A stretch of 48,537 nucleotides of DNA from positions 1 to 48,537 of the forward strand of contig JAPLAW010000011.1 in NCBI GenBank assembly GCA_026393075.1, in the 5' to 3' direction. The notes beneath the pieces are model-generated. The model saw nothing but the letters and a program-made list of their open reading frames with translations. It did not search any database and was not told where the DNA came from. Position numbers and translations under genes: made by a program. This document shows positions 17,159 to 24,333 of this stretch, in pieces (position 1 is the stretch's first letter; the number at the start of each line of letters is the position of its first letter). This stretch comes from Actinomycetota bacterium. Lineage in GTDB: Bacteria > Actinomycetota > Actinomycetes > Nanopelagicales > Nanopelagicaceae.

Positions 17159-17949
17159 TCAATTTCAATCGTCAGCGGCAAGTGATCACTGATAGTTGAT
17201 TTAGTAGTTGGTACCTGGATTACATCTTTTAAGGCAATGCCTTTACTTAAGATGTAATCGAATTGCACCTTTGGCAGCCAACTTGGATAAGTATTCTGCA
17301 AGATTAGTGATTGCCACTTAGAGCCTATAGCTGGAATTGAGCCAGGCAAATTGAAATCGCCCATCAGTAAAACTTTATCGCCGAAAATATCAGCCCACTT
17401 CTTTAACTTTCGCAATTGGAAAAGATTCATGCCGGGCACGAAAGATAAGTGGGTGTTAATTACCGTCCAACCATTTTCTAATTCGGCAGCAATTGCTAAC
17501 CGTGGTTCATCTTTTATATAGATCGCCTTTGGTTTGCCAGTATCGGTATTTGGAATAATGATCGGTGCGCCAAAGGGCGATTTACCTAAATCAAGTCGGT
17601 GCCATTTAATTACTGGAATTTTAGAAACAATGCCGATGCCATAGCTTTCACTTTGAAAATCTGCTTCGCCAGAATTGTTGCTCTCAACAATTGAATCTGC
17701 TTTGTGCCAACTGCCATCAGGTGATCCAATAATTGCTGGGGCAAATGCGTAATGTTTAGCACCCATGGCATTTGCGATATCGCGGGTTTGAAATGCGTTA
17801 TTCGATCTGCCTAATCCATGGTCAACTTCTTGAATAGCTATAACATCACTACCTAGGGCAGCCGCGGCCGCTGCCAAACCGCTGCAATCATCGCCCGATT
17901 TCGGTGGGATTGTCATGCCGTGCAGCAGATTCCACGAGGTTACCTTCAT
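17155..17949 (-). CDS. Endonuclease/exonuclease/phosphatase family protein
   Basis: The 264-residue protein carries the metal-dependent phosphodiesterase motifs of the family in order: TSWNLLHG (N-terminus), IAIQEVDHG (acidic catalytic Glu), NTHLSF, LLMGDFNLPG and the closing SDHLPL. No signal peptide or membrane segment, so it is cytoplasmic. Members cleave DNA, RNA or small phosphodiesters, and the sequence does not decide among these. It starts at ATG 17949, divergent from nudC with 18 bases between, and converges on the phage-like pair. Confidence 0.9.
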   Translation of the reverse strand: MKVTSWNLLHGMTIPPKSGDDCSGLAAAAAALGSDVIAIQEVDHGLGRSNNAFQTRDIANAMGAKHYAFAPAIIGSPDGSWHKADSIVESNNSGEADFQSESYGIGIVSKIPVIKWHRLDLGKSPFGAPIIIPNTDTGKPKAIYIKDEPRLAIAAELENGWTVINTHLSFVPGMNLFQLRKLKKWADIFGDKVLLMGDFNLPGSIPAIGSKWQSLILQNTYPSWLPKVQFDYILSKGIALKDVIQVPTTKSTISDHLPLTIEID

Positions 17950-17967
17950 GCGTGAAGGCTAGTAGCG

Positions 17968-18873
17968 TTGCCTCTTATGAGCGCGATAAACCAAGACCCG
18001 AGTCTGATTGACCGTGCCGGCGAGCTACGAACTGACCCGGCGGCACTGGCTGTGCTGCTCAAGCGCGCCAAAGTTCTATTGGTTGGTGGCGGAAAAGTAA
18101 GTGCGGATCTCGCAAGTGCCAAATTACTTTATCCAAATGCACAAAGTGATGAGAAGTATTTTCTAGGCATCGACCGCGCAACTGATACTCCTTATTTCGC
18201 GGCACACGTTGCCGAGTCAGAAGATTTACTTTCACTGCGCGAAATCGGGGCTGCCCTTTCACCACTAGAAATTGGTTTGGCTCTTCATGCAGTAGCACTT
18301 TCTAATTGGCATAGCGCACATCCACGTTGTTCGAAGTGCGGTTCCGGCACAACTAGTTCACTTGGTGGGGCAGTTCGAGTCTGTGATCAATGCGAAACAC
18401 AACATCATCCGCGTACCGATAGCGCAGTAATTGTTTTAGTGCGCGATACCGATGATCGCATCTTGCTCGGTCGCCAAGCAGTTTGGCCAGTTGGTCGGTT
18501 CTCAACCTTTGCGGGATTTTTAGAACCAGGTGAAACATTTGAGCAATGTGTTTCGCGCGAAGTATTTGAAGAAAGTGGAGTATCGGTTTCGCAGATTAAT
18601 TATTTAGGTTCACAACCTTGGCCATTCCCAGCCAGCATCATGATTGCGTTTGAAGCAGTAATTGATGATCCGGCAGCTGCCCGTCCTGATGGTGAAGAAA
18701 TTGTCGAAGTGCGCTGGTATTCACGCGCTCAATTGCGCATGGCGATGGAAGATGGTTCGTTGTTGTTGCCACCAATCATTAGCGTTGCGCGCAAAATGAT
18801 TGAACGTTGGTTTGGCGCAGAGCACGGTGAATTTACTGGTCAGAGTTTGACTGGCGGCGAGAGCTGGCGATGA
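17968..18873 (+). CDS. nudC: NADH pyrophosphatase / NAD-cap decapping hydrolase NudC
   Basis: NudC hydrolyses NADH and removes NAD caps from RNA. The 301-residue protein has the N-terminal NudC domain, a zinc ribbon (CSKC near residue 117, then CDQC) and a Nudix box (GFLEPGETFEQ...SREVFEESGV) followed by the diagnostic SQPWPFPASIM. The start is taken as TTG 17968, which has GAAGG nine bases upstream; ATG 17977 is in frame but poorly spaced. It overlaps uvrD2 by 4 bases. In M. tuberculosis nudC (Rv3199c) also lies next to uvrD2. Confidence 0.95.
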   Translation: MPLMSAINQDPSLIDRAGELRTDPAALAVLLKRAKVLLVGGGKVSADLASAKLLYPNAQSDEKYFLGIDRATDTPYFAAHVAESEDLLSLREIGAALSPLEIGLALHAVALSNWHSAHPRCSKCGSGTTSSLGGAVRVCDQCETQHHPRTDSAVIVLVRDTDDRILLGRQAVWPVGRFSTFAGFLEPGETFEQCVSREVFEESGVSVSQINYLGSQPWPFPASIMIAFEAVIDDPAAARPDGEEIVEVRWYSRAQLRMAMEDGSLLLPPIISVARKMIERWFGAEHGEFTGQSLTGGESWR

Positions 18874-20558
18874 CTGAAGAGCCGTTAGTAAATGTTCGCG
18901 CTGAAGAAATTTTGGCAGCCCTCGATGATGAACAACGCGCAGTTGCTCTAGCTACGCGCGGCCCAGTTTGTGTAATTGCTGGTGCGGGCACTGGAAAAAC
19001 TCGGGCGATCACTCACCGCATTGCTTATGCCGCAGCTATTGGGGCCATGGATCCGCAGCGAATTCTGGCGATTACTTTTACAGCCCGAGCAGCAGGAGAA
19101 ATGCGCACTCGCCTTCGTAGTTTGGGCGTGCCCACCGTGGCTGCCCGCACGATCCACGCGGCGGCACTCAAGCAGCTGCTCTTCTTCTGGCCCAGCGTTT
19201 TCGGCGGTCGCACGCCTGATTTATTGACCTCTAAGACCGGATTTCTAGGTGAGGCGATCAATCGAGCCGGCCTGCAGGGCACGATTAATATCAATTCGCG
19301 GGACACCTTGCGCGATATCGCGAACGAAATTGAGTGGGCAAAAGTTTCGCAGATTGGCCCAACTGATTACTTAACTGAACTCGATAATCGCGCAGCCAAG
19401 CCCCGCGTTAACGCCGAGCAAGTGGCTCAGGTCTACACCGCGTATGAAAGTATCAAGCGCCAAGAGCTAGCTATGGATTTCGAAGATGTTTTGTTGCTGA
19501 CAACTGCGATGCTCGAAGAAGAACGCGAAGTGCGCGAACGCGTACAAGATCGATATCGCTATTTTACAGTTGATGAATATCAGGATATTTCACCACTACA
19601 ACAAAGGCTAATTAATGCGTGGTTGGGCAATCGCCAAGAGATTTGCGTTGTGGGGGATCCAGCCCAAACTATTTATTCTTTTGCTGGTGCCACATCTTCG
19701 TTCTTAACTACATTTACTTCCCGTTTCCCAGATGCCGAAGTTATTCGGTTAACTTCAGGTTATCGCTCGACACCTGAAATTACTTTTGCGGCAAACTCAT
19801 TACTTCGTAGTGCCACAATGGGGCAAGAGTTAAATGCGCAGAATGATCATGGCGATAAACCAGAAGTACTTGCATACAGCGATGAGTCATCTGAAATTGC
19901 CGGAATTGTTGCTGACATGACCTCACTTTTAAGTAGTGGCGTGCCGGCGCAAGAGATTGCCGTGCTTGCTCGCACTAACTCACAATTGAATTCCTTAGAA
20001 CGTGCGATGAATGGCGCTAAGTTGCCATATCAAGTGCGTAGCACTGAACGTTTCTTTGATCGCCCCGATGTAAAAGAATTCTTAAAAGGCGTGCGCACCG
20101 CATCAGTGATTCCAACCGAAGGTATTAGTTGGTTAGATGAATTGCGCACTTTGGCACAACCGTTTTTAACTGGCCAAAGCATCGATGGCATTGCAGGATT
20201 ACTGCACTTAGCGCGCGAGCTTGATGAAGATACAAACTTCTCACCGAAAACGCTGCGCAGTTATTTACGCGAAGTTGAAGATCGCGTGCAGCAAAACAAT
20301 CCACCGACTATGCCGGTAATTACGTTGGCTACCCTGCACGCAGCTAAAGGCCTGGAATGGGAGCGAGTTTTCCTGATGGGAGCCAATGTGGGTCTACTGC
20401 CCTTGGAAACCAATGGATTTACGCTCGATGCCCGCATGATTGAAGAAGAACGTCGCTTGTTCTATGTGGGCATGACGCGAGCAAAGCGTGAGTTACGCAT
20501 TAGCTATCGCGGAAAACCATCGCCATTTCTCGCACAAGCAGGGTTACTGACCAGTTAG
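18870..20558 (+). CDS. uvrD2: UvrD2-like superfamily I DNA helicase, short form
   Basis: An ATP-dependent 3'-5' DNA helicase. Motifs: Q-motif LDDEQRAV, Walker A GAGTGKTRAIT, motif Ia ITFTARAAGEM, motif II VDEYQDISPLQ, motif IV region EVIRLTSGYRSTP, motif V LHAAKGLEWERVFLMG and motif VI RLFYVGMTRAKREL. It ends about 35 residues after motif VI, at 562 residues, so it lacks the C-terminal HRDC domain and cysteine cluster of mycobacterial UvrD2 (about 700 residues, from memory). Identity as UvrD2 rests on its place between nudC and whiB7. It overlaps nudC by 4 bases. Confidence 0.9.
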   Translation: MTEEPLVNVRAEEILAALDDEQRAVALATRGPVCVIAGAGTGKTRAITHRIAYAAAIGAMDPQRILAITFTARAAGEMRTRLRSLGVPTVAARTIHAAALKQLLFFWPSVFGGRTPDLLTSKTGFLGEAINRAGLQGTININSRDTLRDIANEIEWAKVSQIGPTDYLTELDNRAAKPRVNAEQVAQVYTAYESIKRQELAMDFEDVLLLTTAMLEEEREVRERVQDRYRYFTVDEYQDISPLQQRLINAWLGNRQEICVVGDPAQTIYSFAGATSSFLTTFTSRFPDAEVIRLTSGYRSTPEITFAANSLLRSATMGQELNAQNDHGDKPEVLAYSDESSEIAGIVADMTSLLSSGVPAQEIAVLARTNSQLNSLERAMNGAKLPYQVRSTERFFDRPDVKEFLKGVRTASVIPTEGISWLDELRTLAQPFLTGQSIDGIAGLLHLARELDEDTNFSPKTLRSYLREVEDRVQQNNPPTMPVITLATLHAAKGLEWERVFLMGANVGLLPLETNGFTLDARMIEEERRLFYVGMTRAKRELRISYRGKPSPFLAQAGLLTS

Positions 20559-20570
20559 TGGAATGCGGAT

Positions 20571-20609
20571 TTAATTAATTTGCATCATTGATTACTGATG
20601 CTTTACTCT
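20571..20609 (+). promoter_or_regulatory. Candidate whiB7 promoter with A/T-rich upstream element
   Basis: TTGCAT at 20580-20585 and TACTCT at 20604-20609 form a plausible -35/-10 pair with an 18-base spacer; the A/T-only TTAATTAAT abuts the -35. In mycobacteria WhiB7-dependent promoters have an A/T-rich stretch directly upstream of the -35. Predicted transcription start falls on or near the ATG at 20617, which would make the leader ORF leaderless. Inferred from sequence only. Confidence 0.4.
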
Positions 20610-20616
20610 TGCCCTT

Positions 20617-20808
20617 ATGCAAAGAACTGCACATCTACATACAGCACACGCGATGCATATTTCTGCGATGCGTGGCGCTGTTATGGGTGCTGCAATGAAA
20701 CCCGTATCAGCTAAGCGCGCGACATCTAATTGGCCTACTGCAACCACATTTGCAGCTTATGCCAATTTTTATGCCGGATCCGGGTCTGCTGGAGGTTCAT
20801 TCGAATAA
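20617..20808 (+). CDS. Candidate whiB7 leader ORF, 63 residues
   Basis: An ATG at 20617 opens 63 codons rich in Ala, Met, His and Thr, ending 17 bases before a strong intrinsic terminator that precedes whiB7. No family is recognisable and the composition is unusual for a folded protein. In Streptomyces and mycobacteria the whiB7/wblC leader contains an upstream ORF whose stalled translation prevents formation of the terminator, so that ribosome-targeting drugs switch the gene on. Position and arrangement fit such a regulatory ORF. It could also be a chance frame inside an untranslated leader. Confidence 0.5.
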   Translation: MQRTAHLHTAHAMHISAMRGAVMGAAMKPVSAKRATSNWPTATTFAAYANFYAGSGSAGGSFE

Positions 20809-20825
20809 CATCGAATAAGCCAAAC

Positions 20826-20865
20826 AAGGGCCCTAATCCAAAAGGATTAAGGGTCCTTTTTCTTT
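20826..20865 (+). terminator. whiB7: Attenuator-type intrinsic terminator in the whiB7 leader
   Basis: The arm at 20826-20839 (AAGGGCCCTAATCC) pairs with 20844-20858 around an AAAA loop, with one bulged A (20850) and one G-U pair, giving 14 pairs. TTTTTCTTT follows (20857-20865). It lies after the leader ORF and 60 bases before the whiB7 start. It may simply end the uvrD2 transcript, but the leader ORF argues for attenuation. Confidence 0.85.
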
Positions 20866-20925
20866 ATCCCGACAACTACCCATACAAGAGAAAGACAAAC
20901 TAACAAAGGAAAGAAGGTGAGAACC

Positions 20926-21255
20926 ATGAGCGTTCTCTTCAGCGAACTACTAGTACCAGGTTGGGCCGAAAGCGGCGAAAAGATTGGTCTCGGTGACATC
21001 ACCGGCACATATGGCAATCCGATCGCTAATGCTTTGCCCTGCCATGGCGCAGAACCTGAAACCTTCTTCTCTGATGCCGAAGCAGATATCAAAGCTGCTA
21101 AAGCGTTATGTGGTGAGTGTCCAGTACGGGCCAAGTGTTTATCTGGCGCGCTCTCACGTCAGGAACCAGTTGGTGTTTGGGGCGGCGAACTATTTGAAGA
21201 TGGCGTTGTTATCCAAGCAAAGCGCAAAGCTGGTCGCCCAAAGCTAGCTGCTTGA
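20926..21255 (+). CDS. whiB7: WhiB7-like iron-sulfur transcription regulator
   Basis: WhiB7 activates intrinsic drug-resistance genes with the primary sigma factor. The 109-residue protein has the four cluster cysteines (LPCHGAEP, then ALCGECPVRAKC), the G[V/I]WGG turn (PVGVWGGELF) and a C-terminal AT-hook (KRKAGRPKLAA). The AT-hook and the spot beside uvrD2 are what mark WhiB7 within the WhiB family. Start ATG 20926 has GAAGG eight bases upstream; GTG 20917 is also in frame. Expression is probably set by the leader ORF and terminator upstream. A strong terminator follows at 21291. Confidence 0.88.
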   Translation: MSVLFSELLVPGWAESGEKIGLGDITGTYGNPIANALPCHGAEPETFFSDAEADIKAAKALCGECPVRAKCLSGALSRQEPVGVWGGELFEDGVVIQAKRKAGRPKLAA

Positions 21256-21290
21256 AAAATATCTAGCACTGCTTATTTAAGCGTTAATAG

Positions 21291-21324
21291 AAAAAGACCC
21301 CGCCATGTTTGGCGGGGTCTTTTT
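21291..21324 (+). terminator. Strong intrinsic terminator after whiB7
   Basis: AAAAAGACCCCGCC (21291-21304) and GGCGGGGTCTTTTT (21311-21324) form a perfect 14-pair stem with a 6-base loop and a T-rich 3' end. The A/T flanks make it function in both directions. Confidence 0.95.
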
Positions 21325-21374
21325 CTATAGCTCAATTTATTGCGGCTTTCCGACGAATCAAAAGAGTATCAGAT

Positions 21375-21383
21375 TTATCCACA
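21375..21383 (+). promoter_or_regulatory. Single consensus DnaA box
   Basis: TTATCCACA is an exact consensus DnaA-binding 9-mer, lying in the gene-free stretch between the whiB7 terminator and the tRNA-like gene. It stands alone, and about 0.4 such exact matches are expected by chance in a window this size, so its function is doubtful. A short inverted repeat GAGTT/AACTC follows nearby (21392-21404). Nothing else is seen in 21325-21438. Confidence 0.3.
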
Positions 21384-21438
21384 ATGTTTTAGAGTTCAAA
21401 ACTCAATTCTTTAAATGAAACTAACTTTCACCTTGCGT

Positions 21439-21512
21439 ACCGTTGTAGCTCAGTGGATAGAGCGGTCTTCTGACGAAAATGCAGGTCGCGGGTTCGAATC
21501 CCGCCAGCGGTA
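21439..21512 (+). tRNA. tRNA-Arg-like gene with an 8-base anticodon loop
   Basis: The acceptor stem ACCGTTG/CAGCGGT, D stem GCTC/GAGC with GGA in the loop (A20 is an Arg identity base), T arm GCGGG-TTCGAAT-CCCGC and discriminator A all fold normally; no CCA is encoded. The length is 74 bases, one more than expected. The anticodon arm reads GTCTT, loop CTGACGAA, AATGC: a stem with one C-U mismatch and a G-U pair and an 8-base loop. Dropping the G gives CTACGAA, the usual tRNA-Arg(ACG) loop. It may be a +1 variant tRNA, a decaying gene or an insertion error. A terminator follows. Confidence 0.75.
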
Positions 21513-21520
21513 CGCACACC

Positions 21521-21554
21521 AAGTGGTCCCACGGTTCGTCGCGTGGGGCCACTT
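21521..21554 (+). terminator. Terminator after the tRNA-like gene
   Basis: AAGTGGTCCCACG (21521-21533) pairs with CGTGGGGCCACTT (21542-21554), 13 pairs including one G-U, then TGCTTTTAGC. It supports transcription of the tRNA-like locus and may also serve the convergent SPFH gene. Confidence 0.85.
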
Positions 21555-21569
21555 TGCTTTTAGCTTTTC

Positions 21570-22448
21570 TTAATCTGCATTACGAAAAGCTTTGGCAATC
21601 TTTTCAGCTGCACCAGAAAGCTCTGCCGGAATTATCCAGACCTTGCTGGCAGTTCCGTTAGCAATTGCTGGCAGTTGCTGCAGGTACTGGTAAGCAAGTA
21701 CTCGATCATCTGGGTTTGCTTCATGAATCGCGTTGAAAACTTTTGCGATTGCTTCGGCCTCGCCCTGAGCACGTAGAACTGCAGCTTGGGCATCGCCTTC
21801 GGCGCGCAAAATTTCACCTTGACGTTGGCCTTCAGCGGTAAGAATTTGGCTCTGTTTCTCACCTTCAGCGGTGAGAATTACGGCCCGCTTTTCACGTTCA
21901 GCGCGCATCTGCTTTTCCATAGATTCTTGCACGCTTGGAGGTGGATCAATTGCTTTTAATTCAACTCGATTTACACGAACGCCCCATTTGCCAGTTGCTT
22001 CGTCGAGAACTCCGCGCAAGGCGGCATTGATTGAATCTCGCGATGTCAAAACTTGCTCTAGATCAAGTCCACCAACAACGTTACGCAAAGTTGTTACGGT
22101 TAATTGCTCAATACCTTGGATGTAATTTTCAATTTCATAGGTTGCTGACTTTGGATCAGTTACTTGAAAGTAAATAACAGTATCGATTGAAACTACTAAG
22201 TTATCTTCAGTAATTACCGGCTGAGGTGGAAATGAGACCACTTTTTCACGCATATCTATCAAGGGTAAGAAGCGATCAATAAATGGAATAATTATGGTTA
22301 AACCGGCACCCAAGGTGCGGTTGTAGCGGCCCAATCTTTCAACTAGACCAGCATTTGCTTGCGGAATAATCTTGATTGATTTAGAGAGAATTACAATAAA
22401 GACTAAAACAATTAAGGCGAGACTTGCACTTGAGATTATTGCATCCAT
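21570..22448 (-). CDS. SPFH/band 7 (stomatin-like) membrane protein
   Basis: The 292-residue protein has an N-terminal membrane anchor (LALIVLVFIVILS), then the SPFH domain (ANAGLVERLGRYNRTLGAGL, ITEDNLVVSIDTVIYFQV) and a helical coiled-coil with repeated AEGxxQ units (about residues 190-245). It matches QmcA/stomatin-type proteins that form large membrane-associated rings and organise membrane microdomains. Its partner NfeD lies 10 bases upstream on the same strand, the usual pairing for this subfamily. Confidence 0.93.
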   Translation of the reverse strand: MDAIISSASLALIVLVFIVILSKSIKIIPQANAGLVERLGRYNRTLGAGLTIIIPFIDRFLPLIDMREKVVSFPPQPVITEDNLVVSIDTVIYFQVTDPKSATYEIENYIQGIEQLTVTTLRNVVGGLDLEQVLTSRDSINAALRGVLDEATGKWGVRVNRVELKAIDPPPSVQESMEKQMRAEREKRAVILTAEGEKQSQILTAEGQRQGEILRAEGDAQAAVLRAQGEAEAIAKVFNAIHEANPDDRVLAYQYLQQLPAIANGTASKVWIIPAELSGAAEKIAKAFRNAD

Positions 22449-22458
22449 GAATTTCCCC

Positions 22459-22893
22459 TTAATTATCCTTTGCTACGACTAGGGCCGTAGCACCTTCAAT
22501 TGAGACTACCGATAACTGCGTATTTGTAGAAATAGTTCCAGAAGCAGATCTGGCTGACCAAACTTCACCATTAAGTTTTATCTGACCACCATTTAGGTCA
22601 ACCTCTGTTAAAGCTATTGCAGGCGCACCAATTAAGGCATCCATATTCGTGGCAAACCCAGGAACCTCTTTTTTAAGGTGCTTAAGAGCGATGGGGCGTA
22701 AGAAAAGTAATGAAAGAATCGCAAAGAGTGCGAATGCAATTCCTTGGACAGGCATTTCATAGCCAAAGGCATTTGCAACTAGTGCAGCAGTTGCCGCTAT
22801 TGCCAAAGATGCGAAGAGTAGATCTACGGTGAGAAGCTCAACCACAATTAAAATCACAATAACCACAGCCCACATCCAGATGGTCATTTGCAC
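22459..22893 (-). CDS. NfeD-like membrane protein
   Basis: The 144-residue protein has three to four membrane helices in the first 75 residues and a C-terminal OB-fold (about residues 88-142, ending GATALVVAKDN) with the ALTEVDLNGGQIKLNGEVWSAR pattern split over two strands. This short NfeD form, without the serine protease domain, is typically coupled to an SPFH protein, as it is here (10-base gap). It probably assists SPFH ring assembly or membrane-domain function. Confidence 0.9.
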   Translation of the reverse strand: MQMTIWMWAVVIVILIVVELLTVDLLFASLAIAATAALVANAFGYEMPVQGIAFALFAILSLLFLRPIALKHLKKEVPGFATNMDALIGAPAIALTEVDLNGGQIKLNGEVWSARSASGTISTNTQLSVVSIEGATALVVAKDN

Positions 22894-22939
22894 CCTTTCT
22901 AATTTCTTGCTGAACTTAATCTACTGGCTGGACTAAAAA

Positions 22940-24271
22940 CTAGATAGATGCAGGTGCAATCTCGGGGAACCAAGAGAGCGCTTCATCGCGGAATTTGCCC
23001 TCGGCTTCTAGTTGGCAGAAAATGCCAGTAGTGCCGAGGGTTACGCGATGGATCAAAACATATTCAGCTGGCAGATTTAATTGGAAACCGATCTTGGCAG
23101 TTGGATTACGTGGGTCGCCAACGCGGGCGCTTTGATCGCGGAGCCATTCACGAGAGTACTTAAATACTTCGGTTCTAAGCGGCTCAACTAGCGGCACTAG
23201 ATATTCCAGGACCAGATTTGGGTCAACTTCAACATCGGCCATGATGAAGCCATCTTTTTTGAATCCTTCATAGAGCGCAATTGCGTCATCATCGAGTGCG
23301 TGCTTGAGCAAATTCTTCATTGGTTCAGGAAAGCCATCAGGCAAACGGTTGCAGGCACCGAAGTCGAGGACGCCTAAGCGACCATCTTCTAGTAATCGGA
23401 AGTTGCCCGGGTGTGGATCAGCGTGAAGAAGGCCAGCGCGATCAGGGGAGGTGAAATGGAAACGAGCCAACTTCATGCCGGCATTGTTGCGTTGCTCTTG
23501 GGTGCCACTGGCAATGATCTTTGAGAGCGGGGTGCCCTCAAGCCATTCGCTAACTAATACGCGATCAGATGCCATGACAACGTTTGGAATCGCAATATCT
23601 GGATCGTTTTCATAAACTTCAGAATATTTCTGTTGTGCTTCGGCTTCGTAACGATAATCAACTTCTTCAATGATGCGCGCACGAAGTTCTTCAAGCAACG
23701 GTTTCATATCTAAACCTGGCATTACTAATTGAAAAATCTTGGCAAAGCGTTGAATCTGATTTAGATCTGAGATCAAAGCTTCAGCAGCTCCTGGATATTG
23801 AATCTTTACGGCAACGGCTCGGCCATCTTTCCAAGTTGCTTTGTGAACTTGTCCAATAGAAGCCGATGCAGTTGGTTGATCTTCGAAGTTAGCAAAGTTA
23901 TCGCGCCAATCTTCGCCTAACTCTTTTGCCAAAACTTTGTGAACTACGCGGATTGGAAGCGGTGGAGCTGATTCTTGTAACTTAGTTAACGTTTCGCGAT
24001 ATGGCTTAGCAATTTCTTCAGGTAGGGCAGCTTCGAAAACTGAAAGAGCTTGGCCGAATTTCATCGCGCCGCCTTTTAGTTCACCCAAAACTTTAAATAC
24101 TTGTTCGGCGGTTTTCTCTTGGATCTCACTAAAGACCATACTGCCGGATTGGCCAACTAATTGGCGACCAAAACCGAGTGCACTACGACCGGCAATTCCA
24201 ACTGGAATAGAAATCATCTTGGCGGTACGCGCCGTGGTTGATTTCGGGATTTCAGTTTCGAAGTTGCTCAC
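22940..24271 (-). CDS. ABC1/AarF family atypical kinase
   Basis: The 443-residue protein belongs to the UbiB/ADCK atypical kinase family. Visible are the KxGQ motif (MKFGQALSVFEAALPEE), the Ala-rich nucleotide loop ASIGQVHKA, the lysine strand VAVKIQYPG, the catalytic loop LLHADPHPGNF and metal-binding LGVLDFGACN. In mycobacteria the homologue (Rv3197) is the whiB7 neighbour and has been linked to macrolide tolerance; here it lies on the opposite strand about 1.7 kb from whiB7, separated by the SPFH/NfeD insert. Substrate unknown; lipid or quinone-related roles are known for relatives. Confidence 0.92.
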   Translation of the reverse strand: MSNFETEIPKSTTARTAKMISIPVGIAGRSALGFGRQLVGQSGSMVFSEIQEKTAEQVFKVLGELKGGAMKFGQALSVFEAALPEEIAKPYRETLTKLQESAPPLPIRVVHKVLAKELGEDWRDNFANFEDQPTASASIGQVHKATWKDGRAVAVKIQYPGAAEALISDLNQIQRFAKIFQLVMPGLDMKPLLEELRARIIEEVDYRYEAEAQQKYSEVYENDPDIAIPNVVMASDRVLVSEWLEGTPLSKIIASGTQEQRNNAGMKLARFHFTSPDRAGLLHADPHPGNFRLLEDGRLGVLDFGACNRLPDGFPEPMKNLLKHALDDDAIALYEGFKKDGFIMADVEVDPNLVLEYLVPLVEPLRTEVFKYSREWLRDQSARVGDPRNPTAKIGFQLNLPAEYVLIHRVTLGTTGIFCQLEAEGKFRDEALSWFPEIAPASI

Positions 24272-24333
24272 TGGGTAATTCTGGCTAATTAATCAAATAA
24301 ATGCACTTCGAAATTGACTAGCGCACATTGAAA

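Noticed and set aside
21375-21383. Replication origin signalled by a DnaA box
   Set aside because: Only one exact box is present, with no dnaA, dnaN or A/T-rich unwinding region; chance occurrence is plausible.
21439-21512. tRNA as an integration attachment site
   Set aside because: No duplicated 3' tRNA segment or integrase gene is seen nearby.
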